This document shows, one piece after another, positions 21,828 through 29,681 of a DNA stretch of 35,236 nucleotides. Numbering within the stretch: position 1 is the stretch's first letter; each line of letters opens with the position of its first letter. Position numbers and translations under genes: made by a program. This DNA comes from Planctomycetia bacterium (lineage in GTDB: Bacteria > Planctomycetota > Planctomycetia > Gemmatales > Gemmataceae), in contig SXID01000175.1 of assembly GCA_005772955.1 (NCBI GenBank), forward strand, positions 1 through 35,236. Reading direction: 5' to 3'. Under the pieces are notes generated by a model. The model worked only from the letters and a program-made list of their open reading frames with translations, made no database searches and was not told where the DNA came from.

Positions 21828-24131
21828 TCACCCCACAATAAATCGCCCGATCTGGAACGTGAGGAACGCCCCCACGTATGCCAGAGCCGTCATGTACACG
21901 AATGTGAACGAGGGCCAGAGCCAACTCCCCGTCTCGCGCTTGATCACGGCGAGCGTCGCGGCGCATTGACAGCACAGCGCGAAGAACACCATGATCGAGA
22001 GCGCGACCGGGACGCCGTACTTGCCGCGAACCGGGTCTTTCGACCAGTCGTCTTGCACCGCTTTCGTTAACCCCGCGACCTTCTCCTTCGCTTCGGCGTC
22101 GGCATTCTTGTTTCCGATGGCTTTGGTGTCCACTTCGCCCACATCGTAGAGGATGCCGAACGTGCCAACGATGACTTCGCGGGCCGGGAAACTCGCCATC
22201 GCCGCGACGCCTATCTTCCAGTCCCACCCCAGCGGCTTGAACACTGGCTCCATCCACAGCCCGACGCGACCCAGTGCGCTGCCGCGTTTCCATTCCCCGT
22301 TCAGTTTGTCAGGGAGTGCCGCCGCCTCTTCGAGTTTCTCCAACTCCGCCTTCTCGTCGTCGGTCAATTGCGGTGGTGCGGGTTCGCCTTCGGCTGGCTC
22401 CTCCTTGCTCTTCTCGTCTTTCTCTTTGAGTGCGTTCAACTTTTCGGCGTTCTCTTTCACCGCGTCTTCGGCCTTCTCGACGCGCTCGGGGTATGATTCG
22501 CCGTTCGCGTCAGTGAAGGGGAAGTACAGAGCGGCCCAGACGAGAATCATCGCCATGAGGATGATCGTTCCGGCGCGGAGTGTGAACGCCCACCCAGCAC
22601 CGCCCATCCGCCGGAGGACCGATGTGAACTTCGGTCGCCGGTAGTTCGGGAGTTCCATTACGAACACCGGCGGCGCGCCGCGAAGCAGCGTGCGCTTCAG
22701 CGCGAGCGCGACCAGCGGCGCGACCGTGAAGCCGATCATGTACATCGCGAACAGCACCACTCCTGGGAGCCAACCTGGGGAACCTGGGCGCGCGATGAAC
22801 GCACCGATCAGGAGGATGTACACCGGGAGCCGCGCGGAACAACTCATCAGCGGTGCAACGAGAATGGTCGCGAGCCGATCACGCCGGTTCTCGATCACGC
22901 GTGCCGCCATCACGCCCGGAATTGCACACGCCACGCTCGACAGCATGGGGATGAAGGACTTCCCGCTCAGACCGCACCGGCTCATGACGCGGTCCATGAG
23001 GAACGCGGCGCGCGCCATGTACCCACAGTCTTCCAACACCGCGATGAACCCAAACAGGATCATGATCTGCGGCAGAAACACCAGCACGCCTCCGACACCT
23101 TTGATGATGCCGTCCACGAGTAGCGCGCGGAGTGGGCCAGACGGCATCGCGCCTTCGACGCCCTTCGCGACCGTGTCCTGTCCGCTGCCGATCAGGTCCA
23201 TGAGCGGCTTCGCCCACAGAAAGATCGACTGGAACATCAGGAACATGACGAGCAGGAAGACCAGCGTGCCCCACACGCGGTTCGTGAGAACGTTGTCGAT
23301 GCGGTCGGTCCACGTGACCGGGCGGACCGCGGGCTTCGTCACGGCGGCGGCGACAGCGGTGCGCACCCACGCGAACCGCGTCCGCGCCTCCACACCGGGA
23401 ACGGCGTGCCCGGCAGTCGCGAGTTTGTCACGTGCGCCGATTAACGCGGACTTCAGTCGCGCGCCGTACCGTTCAATGAGCCACTGTTCCGTGTACCCGC
23501 CGATGTCGATGATCGCGCGCCGGACCAGAAACGTCGGGATCTCGTCGCTCAGTTCCTTTTGCAACTGCTCCGCCACTTGGTCGAACGCGACCGGGAACGC
23601 CGGGCCGTGAGGCGCGGTTTGGCCCGCCGCAGTGCGAATCGCGGTCGTGAGTTGCGCGAGGCCGGTGCCGTTGTTCGCCTGGATCGGCACGACCGGTACG
23701 CCGAGTGATTCGGACAACTTCGCGTAGTTGAACGTGAGACCCTGTGCCGCGGCCGCGTCGATCATGTTCACCGCGACGACCACCGGCACTCCTAAATCAA
23801 GCAACTGACTGGTGAGATAAAGGTGACGATCGAGATTGGTCGCATCGACGATGGAGACGACAACGGACGGTCGCGGTTCTTCGGGCCGCCGGCCCAGGAG
23901 CAAATCGACCGCGACCATCTCGTCCGGGCTGCGTGCGGCGAGGCTGTACGTGCCGGGCAGGTCGATGAGACTGACCGTTGTGCCGTCGGCCGAAAACTCG
24001 CCTTTCGTCATCTCGACGGTGACGCCGGGGTAGTTACCGATCCGCTGCCGCAACCCGGAGAGCGCGTTGAACAGCGTCGATTTCCCCGCGTTCGGGTTCC
24101 CGACGAGCGCGACGGTGATGGGATCGGCCAT
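21828..24131 (-). CDS. feoB: FeoB ferrous iron transporter
   Basis: The product is 767 residues from ATG 24131. The N-terminal G domain has GNPNAGKSTLFNALSG (G1), DLPGTYSL (G3) and VNMID (G4), followed by the helical GDI-like part. The membrane domain has the two gate motifs GYMARAAFLMDRVM and SFIPMLSSVACAIPGVMAAR, plus CQCAAT near the C-terminus. It imports Fe2+ across the inner membrane. An acidic, coiled-coil-like insert (about residues 541-625, EKAEDAVKENAEKLNALKEK) lies between membrane helices and is longer than in E. coli FeoB. It is downstream of feoA and upstream of the Cys-rich protein. Confidence 0.97.
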   Translation of the reverse strand: MADPITVALVGNPNAGKSTLFNALSGLRQRIGNYPGVTVEMTKGEFSADGTTVSLIDLPGTYSLAARSPDEMVAVDLLLGRRPEEPRPSVVVSIVDATNLDRHLYLTSQLLDLGVPVVVAVNMIDAAAAQGLTFNYAKLSESLGVPVVPIQANNGTGLAQLTTAIRTAAGQTAPHGPAFPVAFDQVAEQLQKELSDEIPTFLVRRAIIDIGGYTEQWLIERYGARLKSALIGARDKLATAGHAVPGVEARTRFAWVRTAVAAAVTKPAVRPVTWTDRIDNVLTNRVWGTLVFLLVMFLMFQSIFLWAKPLMDLIGSGQDTVAKGVEGAMPSGPLRALLVDGIIKGVGGVLVFLPQIMILFGFIAVLEDCGYMARAAFLMDRVMSRCGLSGKSFIPMLSSVACAIPGVMAARVIENRRDRLATILVAPLMSCSARLPVYILLIGAFIARPGSPGWLPGVVLFAMYMIGFTVAPLVALALKRTLLRGAPPVFVMELPNYRRPKFTSVLRRMGGAGWAFTLRAGTIILMAMILVWAALYFPFTDANGESYPERVEKAEDAVKENAEKLNALKEKDEKSKEEPAEGEPAPPQLTDDEKAELEKLEEAAALPDKLNGEWKRGSALGRVGLWMEPVFKPLGWDWKIGVAAMASFPAREVIVGTFGILYDVGEVDTKAIGNKNADAEAKEKVAGLTKAVQDDWSKDPVRGKYGVPVALSIMVFFALCCQCAATLAVIKRETGSWLWPSFTFVYMTALAYVGAFLTFQIGRFIVG

Positions 24132-24141
24132 AGTAGGACCA

Positions 24142-24184
24142 GTTAGCCGCGAGCCGAAGGCGAGCGTTGCGAGTTAAGGCTAAC
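24142..24184. repeat. Small inverted repeat between feoA and feoB
   Basis: GTTAGCC (24142-24148) and GGCTAAC (24178-24184) enclose a GC-rich centre with GAGCC and GGCGAG. The right arm overlaps the feoA stop codon. It occupies the 48-base gap between feoA and feoB. Confidence 0.5.
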
Positions 24185-24407
24185 GAATGACGACTGTGAT
24201 ACCGGCGGCTTCGCTCTTGCGAAGGCTGAGGCGGGAGTTACCGAACCTGATCTCGATCGGGTCACCAAGAGGGGCGAGCGCGACCACTTCAACCCGTTCG
24301 CCTTCAAGTAAGCCGAACTCGTAGAGGCGCTGAACGAGGGCGGGGTCGCCGCTGACGGAGAGTATCTCGGCCGTTTGGCCCGGAGAGAGGTCGGAGAGGG
24401 TGGGCAT
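24180..24407 (-). CDS. feoA: FeoA, SH3-like partner of FeoB
   Basis: This 75-residue protein starts at ATG 24407, overlapping the upstream stop codon by one base (TGATG), which implies translational coupling. It is a typical FeoA: SDLSPGQTAEILSVSGDPALV, then YEFGLLEGERVEVVALAPLGDP and FGNSRLSLRKSEAAGITV. FeoA is a small cytoplasmic SH3-like protein needed for FeoB-dependent iron uptake. It has no cysteines, unlike the upstream FeoA-like gene. Confidence 0.93.
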   Translation of the reverse strand: MPTLSDLSPGQTAEILSVSGDPALVQRLYEFGLLEGERVEVVALAPLGDPIEIRFGNSRLSLRKSEAAGITVVIR

Positions 24408-24634
24408 CAGCCGGCCACCGGGCGAACCAAAATCTGCGAACACTCGCCGCCTCGCAGGCAGAGTTTGCAACCGGCCACGTTTAGTAGGCACGTCGCACCA
24501 GGCTGCACCACCTGTACGCGACTGCCCTGGCGGATGCCGAGTTCGGCGAGGCGCCCGACCCAGTCTGCCTGGCCGGTCACCTCTTCGACATCGGCCCACT
24601 CGCCGGCTCGCACCATATCCAGTGGAACTAGCAT
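24407..24634 (-). CDS. feoA: FeoA-like protein with a four-cysteine motif
   Basis: This 75-residue protein has the FeoA plan: PLDMVRAGEWADVEEVTGQ, RLAELGIRQGSRVQVVQPGA, and a final beta strand (SQILVRP). In the central strand region it carries C49, C56, C59 and C65 (ATCLLNVAGCKLCLRGGEC), absent from the second FeoA. This could be a metal or Fe-S site. It is the first gene of the feo set; its stop overlaps the next start (TGATG). The ribosome binding site is weak (GAGTCCTGA). A 7-1-7 palindrome lies about 20 bases upstream. Confidence 0.85.
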   Translation of the reverse strand: MLVPLDMVRAGEWADVEEVTGQADWVGRLAELGIRQGSRVQVVQPGATCLLNVAGCKLCLRGGECSQILVRPVAG

Positions 24635-24649
24635 TCAGGACTCGCTTAT

Positions 24650-24697
24650 TGAGATTTAGTCTCAGTACAGTGTCGCGAGTTTCGGCGCACACGTCAA
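24650..24697 (-). promoter_or_regulatory. feo promoter with a Fur-like 7-1-7 palindrome
   Basis: On the minus strand TTGACG (24697-24692) is followed after 17 bases by GACACT (24674-24669), a moderate promoter. Just past it lies TGAGACT-A-AATCTCA (24664-24650), a 15-base 7-1-7 palindrome with one imperfect pair, where transcription would start. Position and shape fit a repressor site for an iron-responsive regulator such as Fur or DtxR; the sequence is not the textbook E. coli Fur box. Assignment to iron control is inferred from the downstream genes. Confidence 0.5.
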
Positions 24698-24744
24698 GAG
24701 CGTCGCACGCGGAATGCGCGAAAATGTGTGCCGTGCGACGCGAT

Positions 24745-25620
24745 TCACGCGGGCTTGTTCTGCCGTTCAACGAGATAGGCGGCGAGTGCTTCTTGCCACG
24801 GGCGCAGGGCGGGAACACCCTGGCTGACGAGTTTCGCGGTGGATAGCACGCTGTACGCGGGGCGCTTCGCGGCGGCACCGAACTCGGCGCTGGTGATCGG
24901 AATGAGATCGGGTGTCAGTCCCGACTGGCGGAAAATCTCGGCCGCGAACTCGTACCAGGTGCAATCACCGCTGTTGGTGACGTGGATCAACCCCTTCACA
25001 CCGCGTTCGAGGAGTGACACGGTCGCGGCAGCAACGTCCGCGGTGTAACTGGGCGTGCAGCGCTGGTCGTTCACCACGCGGAGCGGTTTGCCTTGTCCAG
25101 ATACTCGCAACATCGTCTCAACAAAGTTGCCGCCCTTGCCGCCGCTGCCCCACATGCCATACAGCCCGCACGTGCGGATCACGAGGGCACCATAGACCTC
25201 GTCGAGAACAAAGTACTCACCCGCGAGTTTGCTGACACCGTACGCGCTCGCTGGGCCGGGGAGATCGGTCTCCGTCCGTGGCACGGTGTGCGCGGGGTCG
25301 ATACCGAAGACAAAGTCGGTGCTGTAGTGGACGAGGAGGGCACCCGCTTCGTCACAGGCTCGTGCCAGTGCCCGGACGCCGAGCGCGTTGACCGCAAACG
25401 CGGCCTCCGGTTCGGTCTCCGCTTTGTCCACGAAGTTGTACGCCGCGGCATTGACGAAGTAGTCGAGGTCGTACGAAGCGATTCGCGTCGTGGTGATGGT
25501 ACTCGGTTGCGACAGGTCGATGTCGGCGCGCGACAGCGGGACGACTTCACCGAGCGCCGCGAGTCGCGGGCAGAGGTCGCGCCCGAGTTGCCCGGCCGCA
25601 CCGAGAACGGCGATCTTCAT
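24745..25620 (-). CDS. rfbD: dTDP-4-dehydrorhamnose reductase-like (RfbD family)
   Basis: The product is 291 residues from ATG 25620, with GGAG seven bases upstream; ATGs at 25632 and 25635 are in frame but lack a site. It is a short-chain-type NAD(P)H reductase: GAAGQLGRDL near the N-terminus binds nucleotide, NAAAYNFVDKAE and YSTDFVFG carry family motifs, and YGVSKLAGE supplies the catalytic Tyr and Lys. RfbD makes dTDP-L-rhamnose for cell-surface polysaccharide. The companion rfbA, rfbB and rfbC genes are absent here, so a related sugar reductase role is possible. A hairpin ends the preceding gene just upstream. Confidence 0.88.
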   Translation of the reverse strand: MKIAVLGAAGQLGRDLCPRLAALGEVVPLSRADIDLSQPSTITTTRIASYDLDYFVNAAAYNFVDKAETEPEAAFAVNALGVRALARACDEAGALLVHYSTDFVFGIDPAHTVPRTETDLPGPASAYGVSKLAGEYFVLDEVYGALVIRTCGLYGMWGSGGKGGNFVETMLRVSGQGKPLRVVNDQRCTPSYTADVAAATVSLLERGVKGLIHVTNSGDCTWYEFAAEIFRQSGLTPDLIPITSAEFGAAAKRPAYSVLSTAKLVSQGVPALRPWQEALAAYLVERQNKPA

Positions 25621-25640
25621 GACGTTCTCCATCAACGAAA

Positions 25641-25664
25641 CCGCCCGGCGCGGTGGCCGGGCGG
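25641..25664 (-). terminator. Terminator hairpin after the DUF6263-like gene
   Basis: CCGCCCGGC (25641-25649) pairs perfectly with GCCGGGCGG (25656-25664) around a 6-base loop. Read leftward, the stem is followed by TTTCGTT, so it fits a rho-independent terminator for the gene at 25690-26724. It ends about 10 bases before the rfbD ribosome binding site, so the two genes may be separately controlled. Confidence 0.6.
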
Positions 25665-25689
25665 GTGGTCGGTTGCGCGAACGAGAATG

Positions 25690-26724
25690 TTACTTCGGCG
25701 GCACGGGCGGCACCACCGGCGGTGTCACGACTTTCGGCGCGATGTAGCTCGTCTCTTGCGTCTTGATCACCGTTTTCTGGATCTGCGTCAGCTCGACACG
25801 CGTGTCGGTGCCGCCGATGATGACGATCAGGTCGCCCTTCAGCGTGATGTTGATCTCGGCTGACTCAATGCGTTTGGTCTTCGGGTCGTAAACAACGGTG
25901 CCCTTGCTGCCAGCGGGGTCGCTGGTCAACTTGCTACCCTCCTTGATGCGGAACAGCAGGCCGTCCGGGTTGCCCTTCGGAGCGGTGTAGGTGATGACGG
26001 TCTCGATCTCGATCTTGTCCTTGTCCTTCTCCATGGCCGCGTACTTCAGTTTGTAGACGAGTTCATAGTTCCCGATAGGCCCGAGGTCGAGGTTCGTCTT
26101 CTTCTCCCACGTGTCACCGACTTTCTTCGCGGTGTCCGGGAACAGCTTGGCGGTCGGGTCAACCATCTCCTTGAGCACTTCGTCGGTCATCACTTTCTTG
26201 AGCAGAGCGTCCATCTGCGCGCTGCCGGACCCGAGTTTCTTGATGAACTCCTCCTTCCCGTCCACCTTCTCGACCTTGTAGTTCTTGCCGATGGTCGCGG
26301 TGAACTCGGTGTCCTTCAGACCCTTGAAGAACTCGATCAGTCCGGGGTTGCCGGCGCTGCCGGTGGCTTCGGTCTTGGACGAGTATTTGATCGGGTTGCC
26401 GGAGATGTCGATGTCCATCTCAAGCCCTTCAATCTTCTGCTTCACGGTCCACCGGACGAATTCTTCCTTGTTCTCGGTCACCTTCTCTTCCTTGACCGGC
26501 GTCCACTGATACCAGAAGGTGCTCTTCTGCTTCTGCGTGAGATCCTGTCCCTGCACCTTGATGATCTGTGTGACGTCGGTGGTCATCTCCTGGTAATACG
26601 AGACGAGTTTGCCGTCCTTGTCTTTGGGGAAGGCGAGTTCGAATTTCTTGGGTTCCTGGCCGCTGGCGAGAGCGGTGACGGCGATGCCCATAAGCGCGGC
26701 AACGGCGAAGCGGGTGCGGAGCAC
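25690..26724 (-). CDS. Secreted DUF6263-like protein
   Basis: This 344-residue protein starts at GTG 26724 with GAGGAG eight bases upstream. A signal peptide ends ALASG. The mature protein is beta-rich with many paired charged residues: KFELAFPKDKDGKLVSYYQEM, KQKIEGLEMDIDISGNPIKYS, and LFPDTAKKVGDTWEKKTNLD. These suit the DUF6263 family of secreted beta-barrel-like proteins; I am fairly but not fully sure. It ends in VVTPPVVPPVPPK. Function is unknown. It is divergent from the SGNH gene and is followed by a terminator hairpin. Confidence 0.72.
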   Translation of the reverse strand: MLRTRFAVAALMGIAVTALASGQEPKKFELAFPKDKDGKLVSYYQEMTTDVTQIIKVQGQDLTQKQKSTFWYQWTPVKEEKVTENKEEFVRWTVKQKIEGLEMDIDISGNPIKYSSKTEATGSAGNPGLIEFFKGLKDTEFTATIGKNYKVEKVDGKEEFIKKLGSGSAQMDALLKKVMTDEVLKEMVDPTAKLFPDTAKKVGDTWEKKTNLDLGPIGNYELVYKLKYAAMEKDKDKIEIETVITYTAPKGNPDGLLFRIKEGSKLTSDPAGSKGTVVYDPKTKRIESAEINITLKGDLIVIIGGTDTRVELTQIQKTVIKTQETSYIAPKVVTPPVVPPVPPK

Positions 26725-26906
26725 GGATGAATCTCCTCGGGACCGAAAGTCCCAGACGCGGCCGGGACGGGGTTACGTGCCGAATGTTCTACCCGCACCG
26801 AACTGGGAAGCAAGAGTCTTGGGGAAAACGGCGCGGCCCGAATTCGGCTTCCGCGGCGCGATGGATTGTGTCACACTTCCGCACCCTACCTCACAACAGG
26901 CCACGG

Positions 26907-28085
26907 ATGGCCGTGACACCAACAAACACACCCGCCACACAACCCGCGACCGCGCTGCCCGTCCGAACCACGCCGGTCGTGAAGTCGGTCGGGGTCGTGG
27001 CTTCTCCGGGCCAGGAACGGGGGTTCGTCGCGCGGAACCGCACCCTGCTCTGGTTCGTACTGTTGCTCGTGTTCGCGGATGTCGCGGTCGGGTGGTTCTC
27101 GCCGGTCTGGGAGCGGCACTCGCCGGACTCCTACACCGCGCGTGTCCACGGCTGCGCCGAACGTCGGCGCGACGTGGTGTTCGTTGGCGGTTCGCCCGTG
27201 ACCGAGGGCATCAACCCCGCGATCATCGCGGGCGCGCCGTGGCGCGGGCGCCCACTGAGCGACGCGTATGCGGTGGGCTTGTCCGGCGGCACCACAACCG
27301 ACTTCTACTACGCGACGGTGAAGGCGTGCCCGGTGCCGCCGCGCGTTCTGGTTTACGGCATCACCGCGAGCGATCTGAACGATAGCCGAAACGAACCGCA
27401 CGGCGTTCATTCGCTGCTCACGCGCGGCGACGTGATCGAGATCGCCCGCACACGCCCGGATGCACGCGAGTGGGTGACGCGCCAGTACGTTCATTCAAAG
27501 CTCAACACCGCGTCGAACACGTACCGCTACCGGCACGGTGTCCGCATGTGGGCCGCGACGCGCGCCGATCACTTGTTTCCAGACTCGTGCCCCAGCGCGA
27601 CGCGTGAGGCAGGCGAACTCCGCGAACACGCCGAAGACCTCGCGCGCGGCACCGGATACGCCCCGCTGAAGGGCTATTCGCGTGTGCGATACGATCACAC
27701 CAAAGCTCGCGGCGAGCAACCGAACCCGTTCGGCTACCTGGACCGATTCCGCATCGGTTCGCACCTGAAGTACCTGCACAAACTCGCCGACTGGTGCCGC
27801 GACCGCGGCGTCGAACTGGTGTTGGTGGACATGCCAGTAACGGCGGACCTCGAAGCGAAGTACACAGTCGCGTTTCCCGAGTACCGCGAGCGGGTGGCCG
27901 AAGTCGAGCGCGAACGCGGGCTGACGGTGATCCGCGCCACCCGCGACGCCGTCGGCTTGACCGACGAAGACTTCGCTGACCTGATTCACCTGACACCAGA
28001 CGGGTGCAAGAGGCTCAGCCTCTGGTTGCGCTGGACGCTCCAACAGGTTACGTGTAGCGTCGGCCCCGAAGGGGCGGTTCCATGA
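26907..28085 (+). CDS. SGNH/AlgX-DltD-like membrane-anchored protein
   Basis: This 392-residue protein starts at ATG 26907, the first start with a plausible protein. A Thr/Pro-rich N-terminus precedes one membrane helix at about 48-65, with the rest outside. The SGNH-type motif is VVFVGGSPVTEG with candidate nucleophile S96; the C-terminal DLIHLTPDG supplies D358 and H361. Paired with an MBOAT gene, it probably transfers acyl groups to a surface polymer, as AlgX/AlgJ or DltD do. The polymer is unknown. Its stop overlaps the MBOAT start by ATGA. The 182-base divergent gap upstream contains no feature I can assign. Confidence 0.78.
   Translation: MAVTPTNTPATQPATALPVRTTPVVKSVGVVASPGQERGFVARNRTLLWFVLLLVFADVAVGWFSPVWERHSPDSYTARVHGCAERRRDVVFVGGSPVTEGINPAIIAGAPWRGRPLSDAYAVGLSGGTTTDFYYATVKACPVPPRVLVYGITASDLNDSRNEPHGVHSLLTRGDVIEIARTRPDAREWVTRQYVHSKLNTASNTYRYRHGVRMWAATRADHLFPDSCPSATREAGELREHAEDLARGTGYAPLKGYSRVRYDHTKARGEQPNPFGYLDRFRIGSHLKYLHKLADWCRDRGVELVLVDMPVTADLEAKYTVAFPEYRERVAEVERERGLTVIRATRDAVGLTDEDFADLIHLTPDGCKRLSLWLRWTLQQVTCSVGPEGAVP
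28063..28075 (+). promoter_or_regulatory. Hairpin over the MBOAT ribosome binding site
   Basis: GCCCC-GAA-GGGGC lies inside the end of the SGNH gene, seven bases before the MBOAT start codon at 28082. It hides AAGGGG, the likely ribosome binding site of the MBOAT gene. A ribosome translating the upstream gene would open it, so it fits a translational-coupling switch. Confidence 0.5.
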
Positions 28086-29512
28086 TCTTCGCGAGCAAAG
28101 CGTTCCTCGTGTTCCTGCCGGTTGTGCTGGTGCTGTACTTCGCGCTGCGGACCCGCTCGCATAAGTACCGGGTGCTGCTCGCGGCGAGCTGGTTCTTCTA
28201 CGCGTGGCTCAGCCCGCAATACCTCTGGGTGATTATCCTCTGCACGCTCATCGACTACGCCGCGGCGATCAAGATCGAAGCGGCGGAAAGTAACCGCGCG
28301 CGGAAGCGGTGGCTCGCGTTCAGCATCGTGGCGAATCTCGGACTGCTGGCCGCGTTCAAGTACGCGATGTTCGCGTATGACAACGCGGTGTCACTCTCGA
28401 ACCTGTGTGGCTTCGAGGTTCGCGACCGACACTGGAGCATCCTGCTCCCGCTGGGCATCAGTTTCCACACATTCCAGGGCATCAGCTACACCGTGGACGT
28501 GTACCGCAGACAGATCAAGGCGGTGCGGAGTTTCGTGGACTACGCGCTGTTCGTCTCGTTCTTCCCGCAACTCGCAGCCGGGCCGATCGTGCGCGCCGCT
28601 GAGTTTCTGCCGCAGATGCACACACCACCGACACCGAGCGCGAAGCAGATCGCGGACGGGCTTCACCTGTTCGTCCTGGGGCTGTTCAAGAAGCTGTTCA
28701 TTGCGGATCAGTTGGACGTGCTGTTCGTGTCGCCGGTGTTCGCGGACCCGGGCGCGTTTGGTCCCGCGGCGCACCGGTGGGCGGCGGTAGCGTGGGTGGC
28801 GCAAATCTACTGCGACTTCTCCGGTTACTCTGACATGGCCGTGGGCGTTGCGAAGTGGTTCGGCTTCGAGTTACCGCGAAACTTCAACCTGCCGTACCTG
28901 GCGACGAGCATCACGGATTTCTGGCGCCGGTGGCACCTCTCGCTCTCGACGTGGCTACGCGACTACGTGTACTTCCCGCTGGGCGGGAGCAAGGGCAGCG
29001 CGGCACGCACGTACTTCAACTTGATGACCGTGTTCGTGCTGTGTGGACTGTGGCACGGGGCGACTTGGCCGTGGCTCGTGTACGGTGCGTACAACGGGCT
29101 GCTCATGTGCCTGCATCGCGTCTGGGATCGCGCGCTCACGGGTGTACCGTGGGCCGATGTGGTCCGTGGGTCGTGGGCGTGGGCCGCGCTCACGTGGTTC
29201 GCGACACTCGCGCAAGTCACGGCTGGCCTGGTGCTGATTCGGATGAAGTCGTGGCCCGATGGCGGGCTGATGTTGAAGTCGCTTGTGGCGTTCGACGTGT
29301 GGGGCGAGCGCGCCGCGGGCGTGCCGGTGTGGGTGCCGCTATTGGTGCTGCTCGTCGCGGTCGGTCACGTGTGCGGTGGGCTGAGCGCGAAGTTCGGTTC
29401 GCGTTGGGAACTGCCGTCGCCCGTGCGCGCCGCGGGGTACGTCGCGGCGGTGCTGGCGCTGGTCACGCTCACGCCGGGCGTCACGCGGACGTTCATCTAC
29501 ATCCAGTTCTGA
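28082..29512 (+). CDS. MBOAT-family O-acyltransferase (AlgI-like)
   Basis: This 476-residue multi-helix membrane protein overlaps the upstream stop by ATGA. It has the AlgI/DltB pattern: LVLYFALRTRSHKYRVLLAAS, LPLGISFHTFQGISYTVDVYR, and DFWRRWHLSLSTWLRDYVYF. The conserved His of GLWHGATWPW is H325, the proposed catalytic residue. It moves acyl groups across the membrane to a partner acting on a surface glycan. The SGNH gene next door is the likely partner. About eleven hydrophobic segments are visible. Confidence 0.92.
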   Translation: MIFASKAFLVFLPVVLVLYFALRTRSHKYRVLLAASWFFYAWLSPQYLWVIILCTLIDYAAAIKIEAAESNRARKRWLAFSIVANLGLLAAFKYAMFAYDNAVSLSNLCGFEVRDRHWSILLPLGISFHTFQGISYTVDVYRRQIKAVRSFVDYALFVSFFPQLAAGPIVRAAEFLPQMHTPPTPSAKQIADGLHLFVLGLFKKLFIADQLDVLFVSPVFADPGAFGPAAHRWAAVAWVAQIYCDFSGYSDMAVGVAKWFGFELPRNFNLPYLATSITDFWRRWHLSLSTWLRDYVYFPLGGSKGSAARTYFNLMTVFVLCGLWHGATWPWLVYGAYNGLLMCLHRVWDRALTGVPWADVVRGSWAWAALTWFATLAQVTAGLVLIRMKSWPDGGLMLKSLVAFDVWGERAAGVPVWVPLLVLLVAVGHVCGGLSAKFGSRWELPSPVRAAGYVAAVLALVTLTPGVTRTFIYIQF

Positions 29513-29534
29513 CGTTGTCGCGCGTGGGGCATTC

Positions 29535-29595
29535 ACGAGCCGCGACCGCAAGGGAGCGGCAAACTTACACCGCTCCACTTGCGGTCGCGGCTCGT
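29535..29595. repeat. REPIN-like inverted repeat after the MBOAT gene
   Basis: ACGAGCCGCGACCGCAAG (start 29535) is inverted at the right end (29570-29595); the two 25-26-base arms differ by a single inserted base. The 10-base centre is AT-richer. It lies in the 169-base gap before the receptor-like gene and is unlike the other palindromes in sequence. No other feature is evident in that gap apart from a GGGAGG ribosome binding site near its end. Confidence 0.8.
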
Positions 29596-29681
29596 TAAGG
29601 CACGTAAGCGCTTGCGCTGCAATTCGATATCCCCACTTGGTACAGTGAAAGCGGTTCGCACCTCGTTCGGGAGGCGCAGTT

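Noticed and set aside
24745-26724. Rhamnose biosynthesis operon
   Set aside because: Only the reductase-like gene is present; its neighbour is a secreted protein separated by a terminator.
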